This document shows positions 1 through 9,180 of a DNA stretch of 64,000 nt, one piece after another. The notes beneath the pieces are model-generated. The model saw only the letters and a program-made list of their open reading frames with translations. It did no database searches and was not told where the DNA came from. Positions within the stretch are counted from its first letter, which is position 1; each line of letters starts with the position of its first letter. The position numbers were made by a program, and so were the translations under genes. Origin of the DNA: Flexivirga caeni (GTDB lineage Bacteria > Actinomycetota > Actinomycetes > Actinomycetales > Dermatophilaceae); contig NZ_RJJQ01000008.1 of assembly GCF_003724155.1 (NCBI RefSeq), positions 156,479-220,478 of the forward strand. Direction: 5' to 3'.

Positions 1-43
1 CAATCCAGTAGGTCGCGACGAACCAGCGCTTGTGCAGGAACAT
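1..43 (-). CDS. 5' end of an unidentified gene (partial)
   Basis: Fourteen codons of a minus-strand gene enter the window edge, starting MFLHKRWFVATYWI. I cannot identify the product. The start at 43 is supported by a -10-like TAGTTT on the minus strand (complement of 51-56) lying 7 nt upstream of the ATG, the spacing expected for a leaderless transcript. No Shine-Dalgarno sequence is visible. The reading is inference from position and promoter spacing only. Confidence 0.35.
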   Translation of the reverse strand, partial: MFLHKRWFVATYWI

Positions 44-97
44 GGTGCCCAAACTAGCCCCTCACCCGGACGTGCCGAGGTGCCCGACGCGCCGGGC

Positions 98-889
98 TCA
101 GTACCAGCCGGTCGCCTGCGAATGCCCCCACGCACCGCACGGCGAACCGTAGGTCGCCTGGATGTAGCCCAGACCCCAGCGGATCTGCGTCGCGGGGTTG
201 GTCTGCCAGTCGGCGCCGGCGCTGGCCATCTTGGATCCGGGCAGCGACTGCGGGATGCCGTAGGCGCCCGACGACGGGTTGGACGCGGAGACATTCCAGC
301 CCGACTCGCGGTTCCAGAGGCTGACCAGGCAGCCCATCTGGTCCTGCCCCCAGCCGTAGGAGCTGAGCATCGCGGCCGCGATCGCCTGCGGGCTGCCGCT
401 GTATGTCGGGCGCGATCCGCCGCGCGAGGTGCTCGGGGGCGTCGGGTCGCTCGACGGCTGCGAAGCCGCAGCCGGCGCGGTGGCCGTCTTGTCCGCTGCG
501 GCCTTCAGCGCTGCCTTCGCGCTTTCCGCGGCCTGGGCCTGCAACTTGCTCGCGGCAGTGGCGCTCGCCGCCGCCGCGCCGCGGGCCTTGGCGTCGGCTG
601 CAGCGCGTGCGGCCACGGCCTGCTGGGCCGCGGAGAGCTGCGCCTGGCCGTCACCGGCCACCGCCGAGTTGGCGGCCAGCAGGGCGGTCGAGCTGGTCTC
701 GGCCGTGCCGAACGCGATGCTGGCACGGGGGCTACCCGCAACGCTCGCGTTGGCGCTCGCCGCCGTCGAGTATGCCGCTGCGGCGACCGAGATCGTCGAG
801 ATCGCGGCAGTCGCGGCGACCGCAGGGCGGCGCAATGCGTAGATTCCGGTGTCGCGCCGAGCGCGGTGACGTCCCACGGGACGAGACAT
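98..889 (-). CDS. Secreted lytic-transglycosylase/RPF-like protein
   Basis: A 263-aa exported protein. Residues 1-45 form an Arg-rich n-region and an Ala-rich hydrophobic stretch ending near ASANA, a Sec-type signal. Residues 60-170 are Ala/Lys/Gln-rich and probably a coiled or flexible linker, followed by a Ser/Thr/Pro stretch. The last ~90 residues resemble the small lysozyme-like domain of actinobacterial transglycosylases and resuscitation factors: the motif NRESGWN carries the likely catalytic Glu, followed by AYGIPQSLPG and a terminal AWGHSQATGWY. It should cleave peptidoglycan outside the membrane. I chose ATG 889 because GAAAGG lies 10 nt upstream and the signal peptide then begins properly. 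Family assignment is good; the exact substrate is inferred. Confidence 0.8.
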   Translation of the reverse strand: MSRPVGRHRARRDTGIYALRRPAVAATAAISTISVAAAAYSTAASANASVAGSPRASIAFGTAETSSTALLAANSAVAGDGQAQLSAAQQAVAARAAADAKARGAAAASATAASKLQAQAAESAKAALKAAADKTATAPAAASQPSSDPTPPSTSRGGSRPTYSGSPQAIAAAMLSSYGWGQDQMGCLVSLWNRESGWNVSASNPSSGAYGIPQSLPGSKMASAGADWQTNPATQIRWGLGYIQATYGSPCGAWGHSQATGWY

Positions 890-1119
890 GAAGCAGCAGC
901 CTTTCGGGGGAAGACATGGCTGACGCGCCCCAGAGGTGATTCCGGCGTAGCCGCGCGACCCGGGAATTTCGGGGACCGTGTCGCACGGGCTACGCCGCAC
1001 TCTTGCGGTCGTTGCCGACCGCTTTCTTCGAGCGCGTCCGCAGGTACGTTACTCGAAGATGACAGCTGAGCGTTACCGAACCGAGATATTGAGACGAAAG
1101 GATTTGCGGCGGTCCTCGC
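890..1119 (-). other. Leader/intergenic region upstream of the transglycosylase gene
   Basis: These 230 bp separate the transglycosylase gene from the upstream PhoH gene on the same strand. Several GC-rich inverted segments are present. Actinobacterial rpf-type genes often carry a cyclic-di-AMP (ydaO) riboswitch in such a leader, and the minus strand holds a loosely similar stretch at about 900-950, but I could not match the conserved core convincingly. Only the RBS-like GAAAGG near 900-905 is clear. Confidence 0.25.
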
Positions 1120-2463
1120 TCAGGACTCGGTTCCTTCCAGCAGATCGGTCACGAGGGCGGCGATCGGGCTCCGCTCGCTGCGGTGCAGCGTGACGTGCCC
1201 GAAGAGCGGGTGCCCCTTCAGCTTCTCGATGACCGCGGCGACGCCGTCGTGCCGGCCGACCCGCAGGTTGTCGCGCTGCGCAACGTCGTGGGTGAGCACA
1301 ACGCGGGAATTCTGACCGATGCGCGACAGCACGGTGAGCAGCACGCCCCGCTCCAGCGACTGCGCCTCATCGACGATCACGAACGCGTCGTGCAGCGAGC
1401 GCCCCCGGATGTGGGTCAGTGGAAGCACCTCCAGCAGCCCGCGGTCCATGACCTCCTCGGTCACTTCCCGGGACACCACCGCGCCGAGGGTGTCGAACAC
1501 CGCCTGTGCCCACGGGCCCATCTTCTCGTTCTCGGTGCCGGGCAGGTAGCCGAGTTCCTGGCCGCCGACGGCGTAGAGCGGCCGGAAGACGATCACCTTG
1601 CTGTGCTGGCGCCGCTCCATCACCGCCTCGAGACCGGCGCACAGAGCCAGCGCCGACTTGCCGGTGCCCGCGCGGCCGCCGAGGCTGACGATCCCGACGT
1701 CCGGGTCGAGCAACAGGTCGAGCGCGATCCGCTGCTCGGCGGACCGGCCGTGCAGCCCGAACGCATCGCGGTCGCCGCGGACCAGCCGCACCGACTTGTC
1801 CGCCATCACCCGGCCGAGAGCGCTGCTGCTGCCTGCGCCGAGGAGCACCACTCCGGTGTTGCACGGCAGGTCGGCGGCCTCCGCCAGCTCGACGCGCCCG
1901 TCGTCATACAGCGTGTCGAGCTGCTGCTGAGCGACGTCCATCTCAGCCGTGCCGGTCCAGCCGGACTCGACGGCGAGCTCCGCGCGGTATTCCTCGGCCT
2001 GCAGCCCGACCGCCGACGCCTTGACCCGCATGGGCAGGTCCTTGCTGACGATCGTGACGTCCCTGCCCTCGTTGGCCAGGTTGCGCGCGACCGCGAGGAT
2101 GCGAGTGTCGTTGTCCCCCAAGCGGAATCCGCTGGGCAACGACTGCGGGTCGGTGTGGTTGAGCTCGACGCGGAGGGTACCCCCGTCACCGATCGGCACC
2201 GGCGCGTCGAGCCGGCCGTGTTCGACGCGGAGGTCGTCCAGCGCGCGCAGCGCGGTGCGCGCGAAGTAGCCCAGCTCCGGGTGGTGCCGCTTGGCCTCCA
2301 GTTCGGTGACCACCACGACCGGCAGCACGACCTCGTGCTCGGCGAACCGGCGCATCGCGCGCGGATCGGACAGCAGCACGGAGGTGTCGAGCACGTAGGT
2401 GCGGATGCCGCGCGGCGTCGCGCTGGTGGGCGTCGAAGGGGAGGGCTGGGAGCTGATGGCCAT
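1120..2463 (-). CDS. PIN domain-PhoH family ATPase
   Basis: A 447-aa protein of the PhoH2 (YlaK) type. An N-terminal PIN ribonuclease domain (about residues 20-160) starts with [14 protein letters not shown] and keeps acidic residues ([22 protein letters not shown]). The C-terminal PhoH helicase-like ATPase (about 230-447) has Walker A GRAGTGKS and Walker [10 protein letters not shown]. Known PhoH2 proteins couple RNA unwinding to PIN cleavage; the substrate here is unknown. ATG 2463 is preceded by GGAGGAGAT at good spacing, so the longer in-frame extension is rejected. The M. tuberculosis homologue (Rv1095) also lies close to the uppS/mca block. Confidence 0.9.
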   Translation of the reverse strand: MAISSQPSPSTPTSATPRGIRTYVLDTSVLLSDPRAMRRFAEHEVVLPVVVVTELEAKRHHPELGYFARTALRALDDLRVEHGRLDAPVPIGDGGTLRVELNHTDPQSLPSGFRLGDNDTRILAVARNLANEGRDVTIVSKDLPMRVKASAVGLQAEEYRAELAVESGWTGTAEMDVAQQQLDTLYDDGRVELAEAADLPCNTGVVLLGAGSSSALGRVMADKSVRLVRGDRDAFGLHGRSAEQRIALDLLLDPDVGIVSLGGRAGTGKSALALCAGLEAVMERRQHSKVIVFRPLYAVGGQELGYLPGTENEKMGPWAQAVFDTLGAVVSREVTEEVMDRGLLEVLPLTHIRGRSLHDAFVIVDEAQSLERGVLLTVLSRIGQNSRVVLTHDVAQRDNLRVGRHDGVAAVIEKLKGHPLFGHVTLHRSERSPIAALVTDLLEGTES

Positions 2464-2708
2464 GTCGATCTCCTCCAGGCGCGCGGCAGGTCGTGCCGCG
2501 TGCCTACTCTCGGACCAGGTGCCGGGACCGGGCCCCGAAGAGCCGGTGCCGGCCCTTCGTCCGGAGCGGTGATCGCTCCATCGTCGGGCCTCCCGAACGC
2601 GAGCACGGGGATCGCGCTGCGTCAGTTCCGACACTACGGACGGCGATGCAGATCCGCAGAAGCCACGCCGGTCGAGTCACGCAAAGTTCACCTGATTGCA
2701 TAGCCGGT

Positions 2709-3743
2709 ATGTCGTCACCCGTCCTGCCGCCGCCCGTCCGCCCCGGCGATCGCGTCGCGGTGCTCTCCCCCAGCTGGGCCGCGCCGGCGCACTTCCCCGC
2801 CATACACGACCGGGCGATGGCCCGGCTGCGTGACGAGTTCGGTGTCGAACCTGTCGAGTTCCCGACGACGCGGCGGGACGCGACACCCGCCGAGCGCGCA
2901 GCCGACGTCACCGCCGCCTTCGCGGATCCGACGATCCGCGCGATCGTCTCGACCATCGGTGGCGAGGACCAGATCACCGTGCTGAAGCACCTCGACGCGG
3001 ACGTCATCCAGGCGAACCCGAAGCGGTTCCTCGGCTACAGCGACAACACCAACCTGCTGAATTACCTGTGGTTCCACGGCATTGCGGGCGTGCATGGCGG
3101 TTCGACGCAAGTGCATCTCGGGCCGGTGCCGGACGGGGCGCATCTGGAGTCACTACGCGCGGCACTCTTCGGCGGCGACCTGCGACTGGCCGAGCCCGCC
3201 CGGTCCCGGGACGTCGGCTGGCGCTGGGACGACCCGCGCGCGCTCACCGACCCGGCACCGGACCAGCCGGCCGAGCCGTGGACCTGGAGTGGTCCGGCGC
3301 GACCCGTCACCGGCGTCACCTGGGGCGGCTGCCTCGCGATCGTGGAGTGGACGCTCGCCGCGAACCGCTGGTTGCGGCCCGCCCCGGCGTATGACGGCAT
3401 GGTGCTGCTGCTCGAAGCCGACGAGGACCCGAAGACACCGACCGAGAACTACTGGATGCTGCGCAACCTCGGCGAGCGCGGCCTGCTCGCGGCCGCGTCA
3501 GCGCTGCTGTGGGCACGTCCGCCGGTGAGCGACCACGACCACCCGGTCTCGCCGGAGTCAGCGGCGGGGCTGCGGGCAGAGCAACGCGACGCGGTGCTGC
3601 GCGCGGCCCGCGAATACAACCCGGACCTCGTCGTCGCACTCGACGTCGACTTCGGCCACACCAGCCCCCAGCTCCTGCTGCCGTATGGCGGGAGCGTCAC
3701 GGTCGACGGCGAATCCCGCGCCATCACAGCGCATTTCGGGTAG
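2709..3743 (+). CDS. S66 family LD-carboxypeptidase / MccF-like peptidase
   Basis: A 344-aa serine peptidase of family S66. The nucleophile elbow GYSDNTNLL, a Glu in LLLEADED and a His in DFGHTSPQ form the expected Ser-Glu-His triad. The middle segment TGVTWGGCL is typical of the MccF-like branch, which cleaves microcin C-type acyl-sulfamoyl adenylates as well as murein tetrapeptides. No signal peptide is visible, so it acts in the cytoplasm on recycled muropeptides or toxic nucleotide peptides. ATG 2709 begins the conserved PGDRVAVLSPS segment; upstream codons look non-coding. Confidence 0.85.
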   Translation: MSSPVLPPPVRPGDRVAVLSPSWAAPAHFPAIHDRAMARLRDEFGVEPVEFPTTRRDATPAERAADVTAAFADPTIRAIVSTIGGEDQITVLKHLDADVIQANPKRFLGYSDNTNLLNYLWFHGIAGVHGGSTQVHLGPVPDGAHLESLRAALFGGDLRLAEPARSRDVGWRWDDPRALTDPAPDQPAEPWTWSGPARPVTGVTWGGCLAIVEWTLAANRWLRPAPAYDGMVLLLEADEDPKTPTENYWMLRNLGERGLLAAASALLWARPPVSDHDHPVSPESAAGLRAEQRDAVLRAAREYNPDLVVALDVDFGHTSPQLLLPYGGSVTVDGESRAITAHFG

Positions 3744-3771
3744 TGTAGTTTAGCTCGACTCCTCGCGGCAC

Positions 3772-3812
3772 GGCTGGACGCTGACGCTCGCAGGCTCGCG
3801 AGGCGTTCAGCC
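3772..3812. terminator. Bidirectional hairpin between convergent genes
   Basis: Arms 3772-3781 (GGCTGGACGC) and 3803-3812 (GCGTTCAGCC) pair over 10 bp with one G-T pair. It lies in the gap between the convergent carboxypeptidase and prenyltransferase genes, and a second nested pairing CCTCGCG/CGCGAGG is possible. There is no T-tract, so rho-independent termination is only likely. Confidence 0.4.
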
Positions 3813-3838
3813 GCCCCGGTCGTCGTCTCGCGTTCCGC

Positions 3839-4600
3839 CTACCTGCCGAGCCGGCGATCACGCTCGGCATACGCACGCAGGGCTCGCAGGAAGTCCACGC
3901 GCCGGAAGTCGGGCCAGTAGGCCTCGCAGAAGTAGAACTCGGAGTTTGCGCTCTGCCAGAGCAGGAAGCCCCCGAGCCGCTGCTCCCCAGACGTGCGGAT
4001 CACCAGATCGGGGTCGGGCTGACCCTTGGTGTAGAGGTGCTGGGCGATGTGTTCGACGTCGAGCGTCTCGGCGAGTTCCTCGATCGACGTGCCGCGTTCG
4101 GCGTGCTCCTGCAGCATCGCGCGGACGGCGTCGGCGATCTCGCGCCGCCCGCCATACCCGACGGCGACGTTGACGATCATGCCGTCCACGGCGGAGGTGG
4201 CATCGGCAGCCTGCTTGAGGACCTGCGATGTCGAGTCGGGCAACAGGTCGAGCGCACCCACCGGGTGCAGCCGCCAGCGCTGCTCGGCGGCGAGGCTCTC
4301 GACCGCACCCTCGATGATGCCGAGCAACGGCGTCAGCTCCTGCGGGGACCGGCTGAGATTGTCGGTGGACAGCAACCAGAGCGTGACGACCTCGACCCCG
4401 GCCTCCTCGCACCACTCGAGCAGCGGCTTGATGTTGTCGGCACCTGCCTGGTGACCGTCCGCAGTCTGCGCGCCGCGGGCCCGGGCCCAGCGACGGTTGC
4501 CGTCGAGCATCACGCCCACGTGCCGTGGCAGGTTCTGCTGAGGCAGCGATTTACGCACGTGCCGTTCGTACGCGGCGTAGAGCAGGTCACGCACGCGCAT
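3839..4600 (-). CDS. Isoprenyl (polyprenyl) diphosphate synthase, UppS family
   Basis: A 253-aa cis-prenyltransferase. The signature VGVMLDGNRRWAR carries the catalytic Asp and phosphate-binding residues, and the C-terminal segment holds PDLVIRTSGEQRLGGFLLWQ and SEFYF, all typical of UppS. It condenses isopentenyl diphosphate onto an allylic primer to make Z-prenyl carriers for envelope synthesis. Its neighbour is hemolysin III, as in M. tuberculosis Rv1085c-Rv1086, where the enzyme is a short-chain Z-farnesyl synthase; chain length here is unknown. Start chosen at 4600; an in-frame ATG at 4630 with a hairpin just upstream is the alternative. Confidence 0.9.
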   Translation of the reverse strand: MRVRDLLYAAYERHVRKSLPQQNLPRHVGVMLDGNRRWARARGAQTADGHQAGADNIKPLLEWCEEAGVEVVTLWLLSTDNLSRSPQELTPLLGIIEGAVESLAAEQRWRLHPVGALDLLPDSTSQVLKQAADATSAVDGMIVNVAVGYGGRREIADAVRAMLQEHAERGTSIEELAETLDVEHIAQHLYTKGQPDPDLVIRTSGEQRLGGFLLWQSANSEFYFCEAYWPDFRRVDFLRALRAYAERDRRLGR

Positions 4601-4740
4601 CGGCCGATCCCACTTCCCTGTCGAAGACATCCGGAGGCTGGTGCAGAGGAAACCTCCGGTGTCCAGAGTATGCCGAGACCTTCGTCTCATCGCGGCAGGA
4701 CGGGCTTTCCGGTCACAATCTGTTCGCTTACCCTGGCGTC

Positions 4741-5445
4741 ATGATCGAGCCGAAAATTGCCGCGGCGCGCTCGTTGCAGCGGGACGCGGCCGATCTGATC
4801 CGCGCGGTGAAACCGAAGCTGCGCGGCTGGCTGCACGCCGGGATGACACCGCTCGCCGTCGCAGCAGGCATCGTCCTGGTGTGCCTGGCCCCGACGGCAC
4901 GCGGCCGCATCGGCGCGGCGGTCTTCGCCGTCACCGCGGCGATGCTGTTCGGCACGTCGGCGGTCTACCACCGCGGCAAGTGGACCCCGCGGGTCGAGGG
5001 CCTGCTGAAGCGGATGGACCACTCCAACATCTTCCTGATCATTGCCGGCACCTACACGCCGTTCGCGCTCACGCTGTTGCACGGCCGCGACGCGCTGAGC
5101 CTGCTGGTGCTGGTGTGGAGCGGCGCCGGCCTCGGTGTGCTCTTCCGGGTCTGCTGGGTCGGCGCACCACGCTGGCTCTACACCCCCATCTACGTCGCTC
5201 TCGGCTGGGTGGCGATCTTCTACTTCGCCCCGTTGATGCGCTCCGGCGGCCCGGCGATCATCACCCTGATCGCCGTCGGCGGAGTTCTCTACACCCTCGG
5301 CGCGATCGTCTACGGCACGAAGCGGCCGAACCCGTCGCCGCGATGGTTCGGCTTCCACGAGGTGTTCCATTCGTTCACCGTCGTCGCTTTCATCGCGCAC
5401 TACGTCGCCGCGTCACTGGCGATCTACGGACACGCCACCAGTTGA
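4741..5445 (+). CDS. trhA: Hemolysin III / TrhA family membrane protein
   Basis: A 234-aa protein with seven membrane segments of the PAQR/hemolysin III family. Conserved features include TSAVYHRG, RMDHSNIFLIIAGTYTP and the C-terminal FHEVFHSFTVVAFIAHY with metal-binding His residues. TrhA proteins are linked to membrane energetics and lipid homeostasis. ATG 4741 lies 6 nt after a TACCCT -10-like hexamer (4729-4734) and lacks an RBS, suggesting a leaderless message. Its 3' end overlaps the convergent esterase gene by 33 bp. Confidence 0.85.
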   Translation: MIEPKIAAARSLQRDAADLIRAVKPKLRGWLHAGMTPLAVAAGIVLVCLAPTARGRIGAAVFAVTAAMLFGTSAVYHRGKWTPRVEGLLKRMDHSNIFLIIAGTYTPFALTLLHGRDALSLLVLVWSGAGLGVLFRVCWVGAPRWLYTPIYVALGWVAIFYFAPLMRSGGPAIITLIAVGGVLYTLGAIVYGTKRPNPSPRWFGFHEVFHSFTVVAFIAHYVAASLAIYGHATS

Positions 5446-6675
5446 CGCATCAGCACCGGAGGCGTCGGCCTTCCCGCCCCCTGCGGGAGTGTCGCGGAAG
5501 ATGCCGCCGGGCTTGCCGATCTGGGCCGACAACCAGCTGAGTGCACGCGGCAGCTGTCGGCCCCACGTCGCGTAGTTGTGCCCGCCCTCCCGTGCGATCA
5601 GCGCCGTAGCCCGCATCGGCGGCTTCACCAGACTCAGGAAGCGCTCGGTGTCCGGGTAGCCGTCGCGCGGATGCGTTTCCTGCTTGCTGATGGTCAGGAA
5701 GAGATTTGCCGGTGGGGCCGGCCGGTGCTCGAGCATCCACAGCAGGTCGTCGCGGTGCCGCAGCTCGAGCGACCCGCCATACAGGTCGCCGGTGGTCCAG
5801 TCGTTGAATGCCTGGTAATAACCGGACAGCGACACCCCGCCGAGGAACACCTGCGGCTGGTAGAAGGCGAACTTCGCCGCGCAGAAGCCGCCCGTCGAGT
5901 CGCCGATGATGCCCCAGGTATGCCGCACCCGCAGCGCCCGCTCGATCGCGTTCGGCACCTCGGAGCTCAGATAAGTCTCCGCTTGCGGGCCGCCGGGAAC
6001 GTCGCTGCACTCGGTGTCGCGCGGCGCGACCGGTGAGGACGACATCATCACGTAGATCGCGGGTGCAGCACGGTGCTTGCGGACCAGGTCCAGTGCGGCA
6101 CGCGGGTAGTCCAGCCGCGAGACCAGGGTGGTGTAGATGCCCGGGTACCCCGTCAGCGCCTCGACGGCGGGGAACGCGGTCTTGGCGTACTTCGGGGAGA
6201 AGTACTCCGGCGGCAAGTAGACGAGCGCCTGCTCCGACAGGTGGGAACGGCGGCCGGTGATGCGCACCTTGAGCACCTTGCCCTCAGTGCGCCACTGCTT
6301 CGGCGACGACCAGTTGTCGACTCCCTGGACCTGCAGCGTGCCCAGATCCTGGGCCGGCCGCCGGACGATCTGCGCGTCCTTCACCACCGGACGGCGGGCG
6401 GGTGCTGCGGTGGCGCCATACTGAGCGGTCGCGTAGTGTCCGTGCACCGTGCCGAGGAGATCACTCCAGGAGGAGTAGAACTGCCCGTAGTCGTTGGCAG
6501 CAGTGAGCACGAGCAGCACCGCGGTGAGTTCGCACACACCCAGCAGCACCAACCGGCCGACAACGCGCAGCGCACGCGGGCCGCGAGCCTTCGGCCACAA
6601 CACCAGTGTCGCGACCGGCGCGATCACCGCGAGAATCACGAGTGTGACGAGGAACGGCTTGCCGAGCAAGGACAT
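5413..6675 (-). CDS. Membrane-anchored esterase (esterase D/mycolyltransferase-like fold)
   Basis: A 420-aa alpha/beta hydrolase. Two hydrophobic segments (about 5-27 and 38-60) anchor the N-terminus, followed by an extracytoplasmic domain. The nucleophile elbow is GDSTGGFCA, and the C-terminal His lies in REGGHNYATWG. The family includes putative esterases and antigen 85-like acyltransferases, so an envelope lipid or sugar ester substrate is likely. The tail is Gly/Ala/Asp-rich. GGGGAG lies 9 nt upstream of ATG 6675. The 3' end overlaps trhA by 33 bp in convergent orientation, so mutual antisense transcripts may form. Confidence 0.8.
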   Translation of the reverse strand: MSLLGKPFLVTLVILAVIAPVATLVLWPKARGPRALRVVGRLVLLGVCELTAVLLVLTAANDYGQFYSSWSDLLGTVHGHYATAQYGATAAPARRPVVKDAQIVRRPAQDLGTLQVQGVDNWSSPKQWRTEGKVLKVRITGRRSHLSEQALVYLPPEYFSPKYAKTAFPAVEALTGYPGIYTTLVSRLDYPRAALDLVRKHRAAPAIYVMMSSSPVAPRDTECSDVPGGPQAETYLSSEVPNAIERALRVRHTWGIIGDSTGGFCAAKFAFYQPQVFLGGVSLSGYYQAFNDWTTGDLYGGSLELRHRDDLLWMLEHRPAPPANLFLTISKQETHPRDGYPDTERFLSLVKPPMRATALIAREGGHNYATWGRQLPRALSWLSAQIGKPGGIFRDTPAGGGKADASGADASTGGVSVDRQ

Positions 6676-6774
6676 CTAGTTGCACTCCCCAGGCCTGCGC
6701 CGACCGCCCGCTGCGCTCGACGCAGAAGCAAACCTTACCTATGAAACTGAGAGGCAGTTGATCCCTCGCCGGTC

Positions 6775-7035
6775 TCAGCCGGTGCCGCCCTGGCGATCTC
6801 TCGGATTCACGCCAGGCCGATTCCCCGGCGACACCGAAAGTTCATCGCGCGGCGGCTTCGTGTTCGGAATTCGTTGCCGCACAGGGTGATCCTGGTCTTC
6901 CTGCCACTGCGCCCGGCGCAGGTGGTTGTTCATGCTGCGAAAGAGCAGCCAGCACGCCAGCGCCAGTCCGAAGAGCACGATGAAGCCCCAGATGCCGGCG
7001 GTGACCGCCACACTCTCGTTGCCGCCGTCACCCAT
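6775..7035 (-). CDS. Small single-pass membrane protein downstream of mca
   Basis: An 86-aa protein with one membrane segment (about residues 9-33, [20 protein letters not shown]) and a charged, Pro-rich cytosolic tail. Its start overlaps the mca stop by 8 bp and AGGAGG precedes the ATG. M. tuberculosis has a small membrane protein gene (Rv1083) in the same place after mca. Function is unknown; the fixed pairing suggests a link to mycothiol conjugate processing or simple co-expression. Confidence 0.75.
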   Translation of the reverse strand: MGDGGNESVAVTAGIWGFIVLFGLALACWLLFRSMNNHLRRAQWQEDQDHPVRQRIPNTKPPRDELSVSPGNRPGVNPRDRQGGTG

Positions 7036-7987
7036 GGGTTGCCTCCTGCGTTTGTCGTTGCACCACATCGTCGACCACCGGCGCCCCGAGCGGGCCGGAC
7101 GCCATCGCGTCGGCCGCCGCGACGTCTTGCGGCAGACCCGCGAAGAGGTCGTCCTCGCCTTCGGCGATCGGCACGTAGGACCGCGCGATGTCGAACTCCT
7201 CGGTCGGCCACACCCTGGCCTGCCCGGCCGGCGACAGCGCGAAGAACGTGCCGTCCGGGTCGATCTGCGTCGCGTGCGCGAGCAGCGCCTGCTCCCGCAC
7301 CGGGAAATACTTCGAGCACTCGACCCGGGTCGTCACCCGCCCCTCCGGGCGGTTCAGGCGGCGCTCCACCCATTCGGCGTATGGCGACTCGCGCCCCTCG
7401 TCGAGCAGCGCCTCGTGGAAGGCCATCATCTTGGCGCGGGAGAAGCCGCGGTCGTAGTAGAGCTTCAGCGGCTGCCAAGGCGCACCCGCGTGCGGGAACG
7501 CCTGCGGATCGGCCGCCGCTTCGAACGCCGCGACGGTGACGTCGTGCGTCATGATGTGGTCCGGGTGCGGGTAGCCGCCGTTCTCGTCGTATGTCGTAAC
7601 GACGTGCGGCCGGAAGTCACGGATGACCCGGACCAGCGCCTCGGTGGTGATATCCAGCGGTTCCAGAGCGAAGCACCCGTCGGGCAACGGCGGGGGCGGA
7701 TCGCCTTCGGGCAGACCGGAATCCACGAACCCCAGCCACACCTGCCGCACACCGAGGATCTCGCGCGCCTTGGCCATCTCCGCGCGACGCACCTCGGGCA
7801 TGTCACGAGCGATGTCGGCGTTGCCCTTCAGCCGCGGGTTGAGGATGTCGCCGCGCTCGCCACCGGTGCAGGTAGCCACCAGCACCGGGTGACCCTCGTC
7901 GACATACCGGGCCATGGTCGCCGAGCCCTTGCTGGACTCGTCGTCGGGATGGGCGTGAACCGCCAACAGGCGCAAGCCCTCTGTCAC
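7028..7987 (-). CDS. mca: Mycothiol S-conjugate amidase
   Basis: A 319-aa zinc amidase of the LmbE/MshB family. Metal motifs HAHPDDE near residue 11 and [10 protein letters not shown] near residue 140 are intact. Mca cleaves mycothiol S-conjugates to release mercapturic acids and GlcN-Ins for recycling, a detoxification step particular to mycothiol-producing actinobacteria. I chose GTG 7987 because AGGAG lies 10 nt upstream. It is divergent from DUF4307, as in M. tuberculosis (Rv1081c-Rv1082). The paralogue MshB is the main alternative, but synteny and length favour Mca. Confidence 0.93.
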   Translation of the reverse strand: MTEGLRLLAVHAHPDDESSKGSATMARYVDEGHPVLVATCTGGERGDILNPRLKGNADIARDMPEVRRAEMAKAREILGVRQVWLGFVDSGLPEGDPPPPLPDGCFALEPLDITTEALVRVIRDFRPHVVTTYDENGGYPHPDHIMTHDVTVAAFEAAADPQAFPHAGAPWQPLKLYYDRGFSRAKMMAFHEALLDEGRESPYAEWVERRLNRPEGRVTTRVECSKYFPVREQALLAHATQIDPDGTFFALSPAGQARVWPTEEFDIARSYVPIAEGEDDLFAGLPQDVAAADAMASGPLGAPVVDDVVQRQTQEATHG

Positions 7988-8090
7988 GTCGTGGACTCCT
8001 CGTAGGACGCTTCGGAAAAGGGCGGTCCGCGGTCGGGCGCACACGGGGCGCCCGGGAATCACCCGGGTTCGGCACCTATTCTCTCACCTT

Positions 8091-8453
8091 ATGGCGATGC
8101 CCCAACTCACCCCCGAACAACGTAAGTGGTGGATCATCGGGATCATCGGCGTGCTGGCGGCCACCGGCATCGCCACCTGGTGGGGCATCTCGGCGACGCG
8201 CGGCGTCAGCTGGGACAACGGACCGTTCACCGTGAAGGACTCCCGCAGCGTCGAGGTGACGTTCTTCGTGACCAACCAGGACGGCAAGCCGGTGACCTGC
8301 ACGCTCGAGGCGCAGGACATCACCCATAACCGGGTCGGTGTGCTGACCGTGAACCTGCCGGCCAGCAACCACCTGACCACGTCCTATACGCGCACCATCC
8401 CGACCGTGTCCAAGGCAGTCACCGGCATCGTCGACAGTTGCGCATACCGCTGA
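8091..8453 (+). CDS. DUF4307 membrane protein
   Basis: A 120-aa protein with one N-terminal membrane helix (about residues 14-33) and a small external beta-rich domain containing VTCTLEAQDI and a terminal VDSCAYR. These match DUF4307, a family of unknown function found beside mca and greA in actinobacteria. A TATTCT hexamer 8 nt upstream of the first ATG, with no RBS, suggests a leaderless start. A second ATG two codons later is also possible. Confidence 0.8.
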   Translation: MAMPQLTPEQRKWWIIGIIGVLAATGIATWWGISATRGVSWDNGPFTVKDSRSVEVTFFVTNQDGKPVTCTLEAQDITHNRVGVLTVNLPASNHLTTSYTRTIPTVSKAVTGIVDSCAYR

Positions 8454-8610
8454 CCGGCGGTGCGGCGGCTGCACGACGATTCGGGCGCGGCGCACGTCGA
8501 TGGTAGTGTGGGTCGCTATACCCAGGTCTGGGACCAGCATCCGAGCGATGAGCCGGAGGTGGCCCCGGACCTCATTGTTTGACCAAGGTCCGACGACTGA
8601 AGGAGACGTC

Positions 8611-9102
8611 ATGACCACTGCCGACACCTCGGCCAGCTTCCTGACCCAGGAGGCGTACGACCGCCTCAAGGCCGAGCTGGATCACCTCTCGGGCGAAGAC
8701 CGCAGCGATATCGCGGCCAAGATCGAGGAGGCCCGCGAAGAAGGTGACCTGAAGGAGAACGGCGGCTATCACGCCGCCAAGGAGGAGCAGGGCAAGATGG
8801 AGGCCCGCATCCGCCAGCTCGAGGAGTTGCTGCGCAATGCGGTCGTGGGCCAATCGTCCGCGACCGAGGGTGTCGTCAGCCCCGGCATGGTCGTGACGGT
8901 CGAGATGTTCGGCGAGCAGGAGAAATTCCTGCTCGGCAGTCGCGAGATCGCCGGCGACTCCACCCTCGACGTCTACAGCGAGAAGTCCCCGCTCGGTAGC
9001 GCGATCAACGGCGCCAAGGTCGGCGACCAGGTCTCCTACGACGCACCCAACGGCAAGACCATCGACGTGTTGGTCCTCGACGCCACAGCCTACACCGGTT
9101 GA
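8611..9102 (+). CDS. greA: Transcription elongation factor GreA
   Basis: A 163-aa protein. The N-terminal coiled coil contains DIAAKIEEAREEGDLKENGG with the acidic loop tip needed to stimulate RNA cleavage by backtracked polymerase. The C-terminal domain holds SPLGSAINGAKVGD, typical of GreA. It rescues arrested RNA polymerase in the secondary channel. AAGGAG sits 7 nt before ATG 8611, which rejects the longer upstream reading. A possible promoter lies near 8485-8515 (TTCGGG, then TAGTGT). A strong hairpin follows the gene. Confidence 0.95.
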   Translation: MTTADTSASFLTQEAYDRLKAELDHLSGEDRSDIAAKIEEAREEGDLKENGGYHAAKEEQGKMEARIRQLEELLRNAVVGQSSATEGVVSPGMVVTVEMFGEQEKFLLGSREIAGDSTLDVYSEKSPLGSAINGAKVGDQVSYDAPNGKTIDVLVLDATAYTG

Positions 9103-9126
9103 GACGGGCTGTCCGTCATACGGGCA

Positions 9127-9162
9127 GGGCGGCGCGCGGCACACTTCGCCGGCGCGCCGCCC
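9127..9162. terminator. Intrinsic terminator after greA
   Basis: Perfect 11-bp arms 9127-9137 (GGGCGGCGCGC) and 9152-9162 (GCGCGCCGCCC) are followed by TTT. The hairpin sits between the convergent greA and exporter permease genes and may serve both. Confidence 0.8.
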
Positions 9163-9180
9163 TTTCTCGTGTCCGCCGAG

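Noticed and set aside
890..1080. Cyclic-di-AMP riboswitch before the transglycosylase gene
   Set aside because: Location fits known rpf leaders, but the conserved core could not be matched by eye, so it is only mentioned in the leader entry.
6676..6774. Iron box TAGGTAAGG upstream of the esterase
   Set aside because: Only one half-site resembles the DtxR/IdeR consensus; the other half does not.
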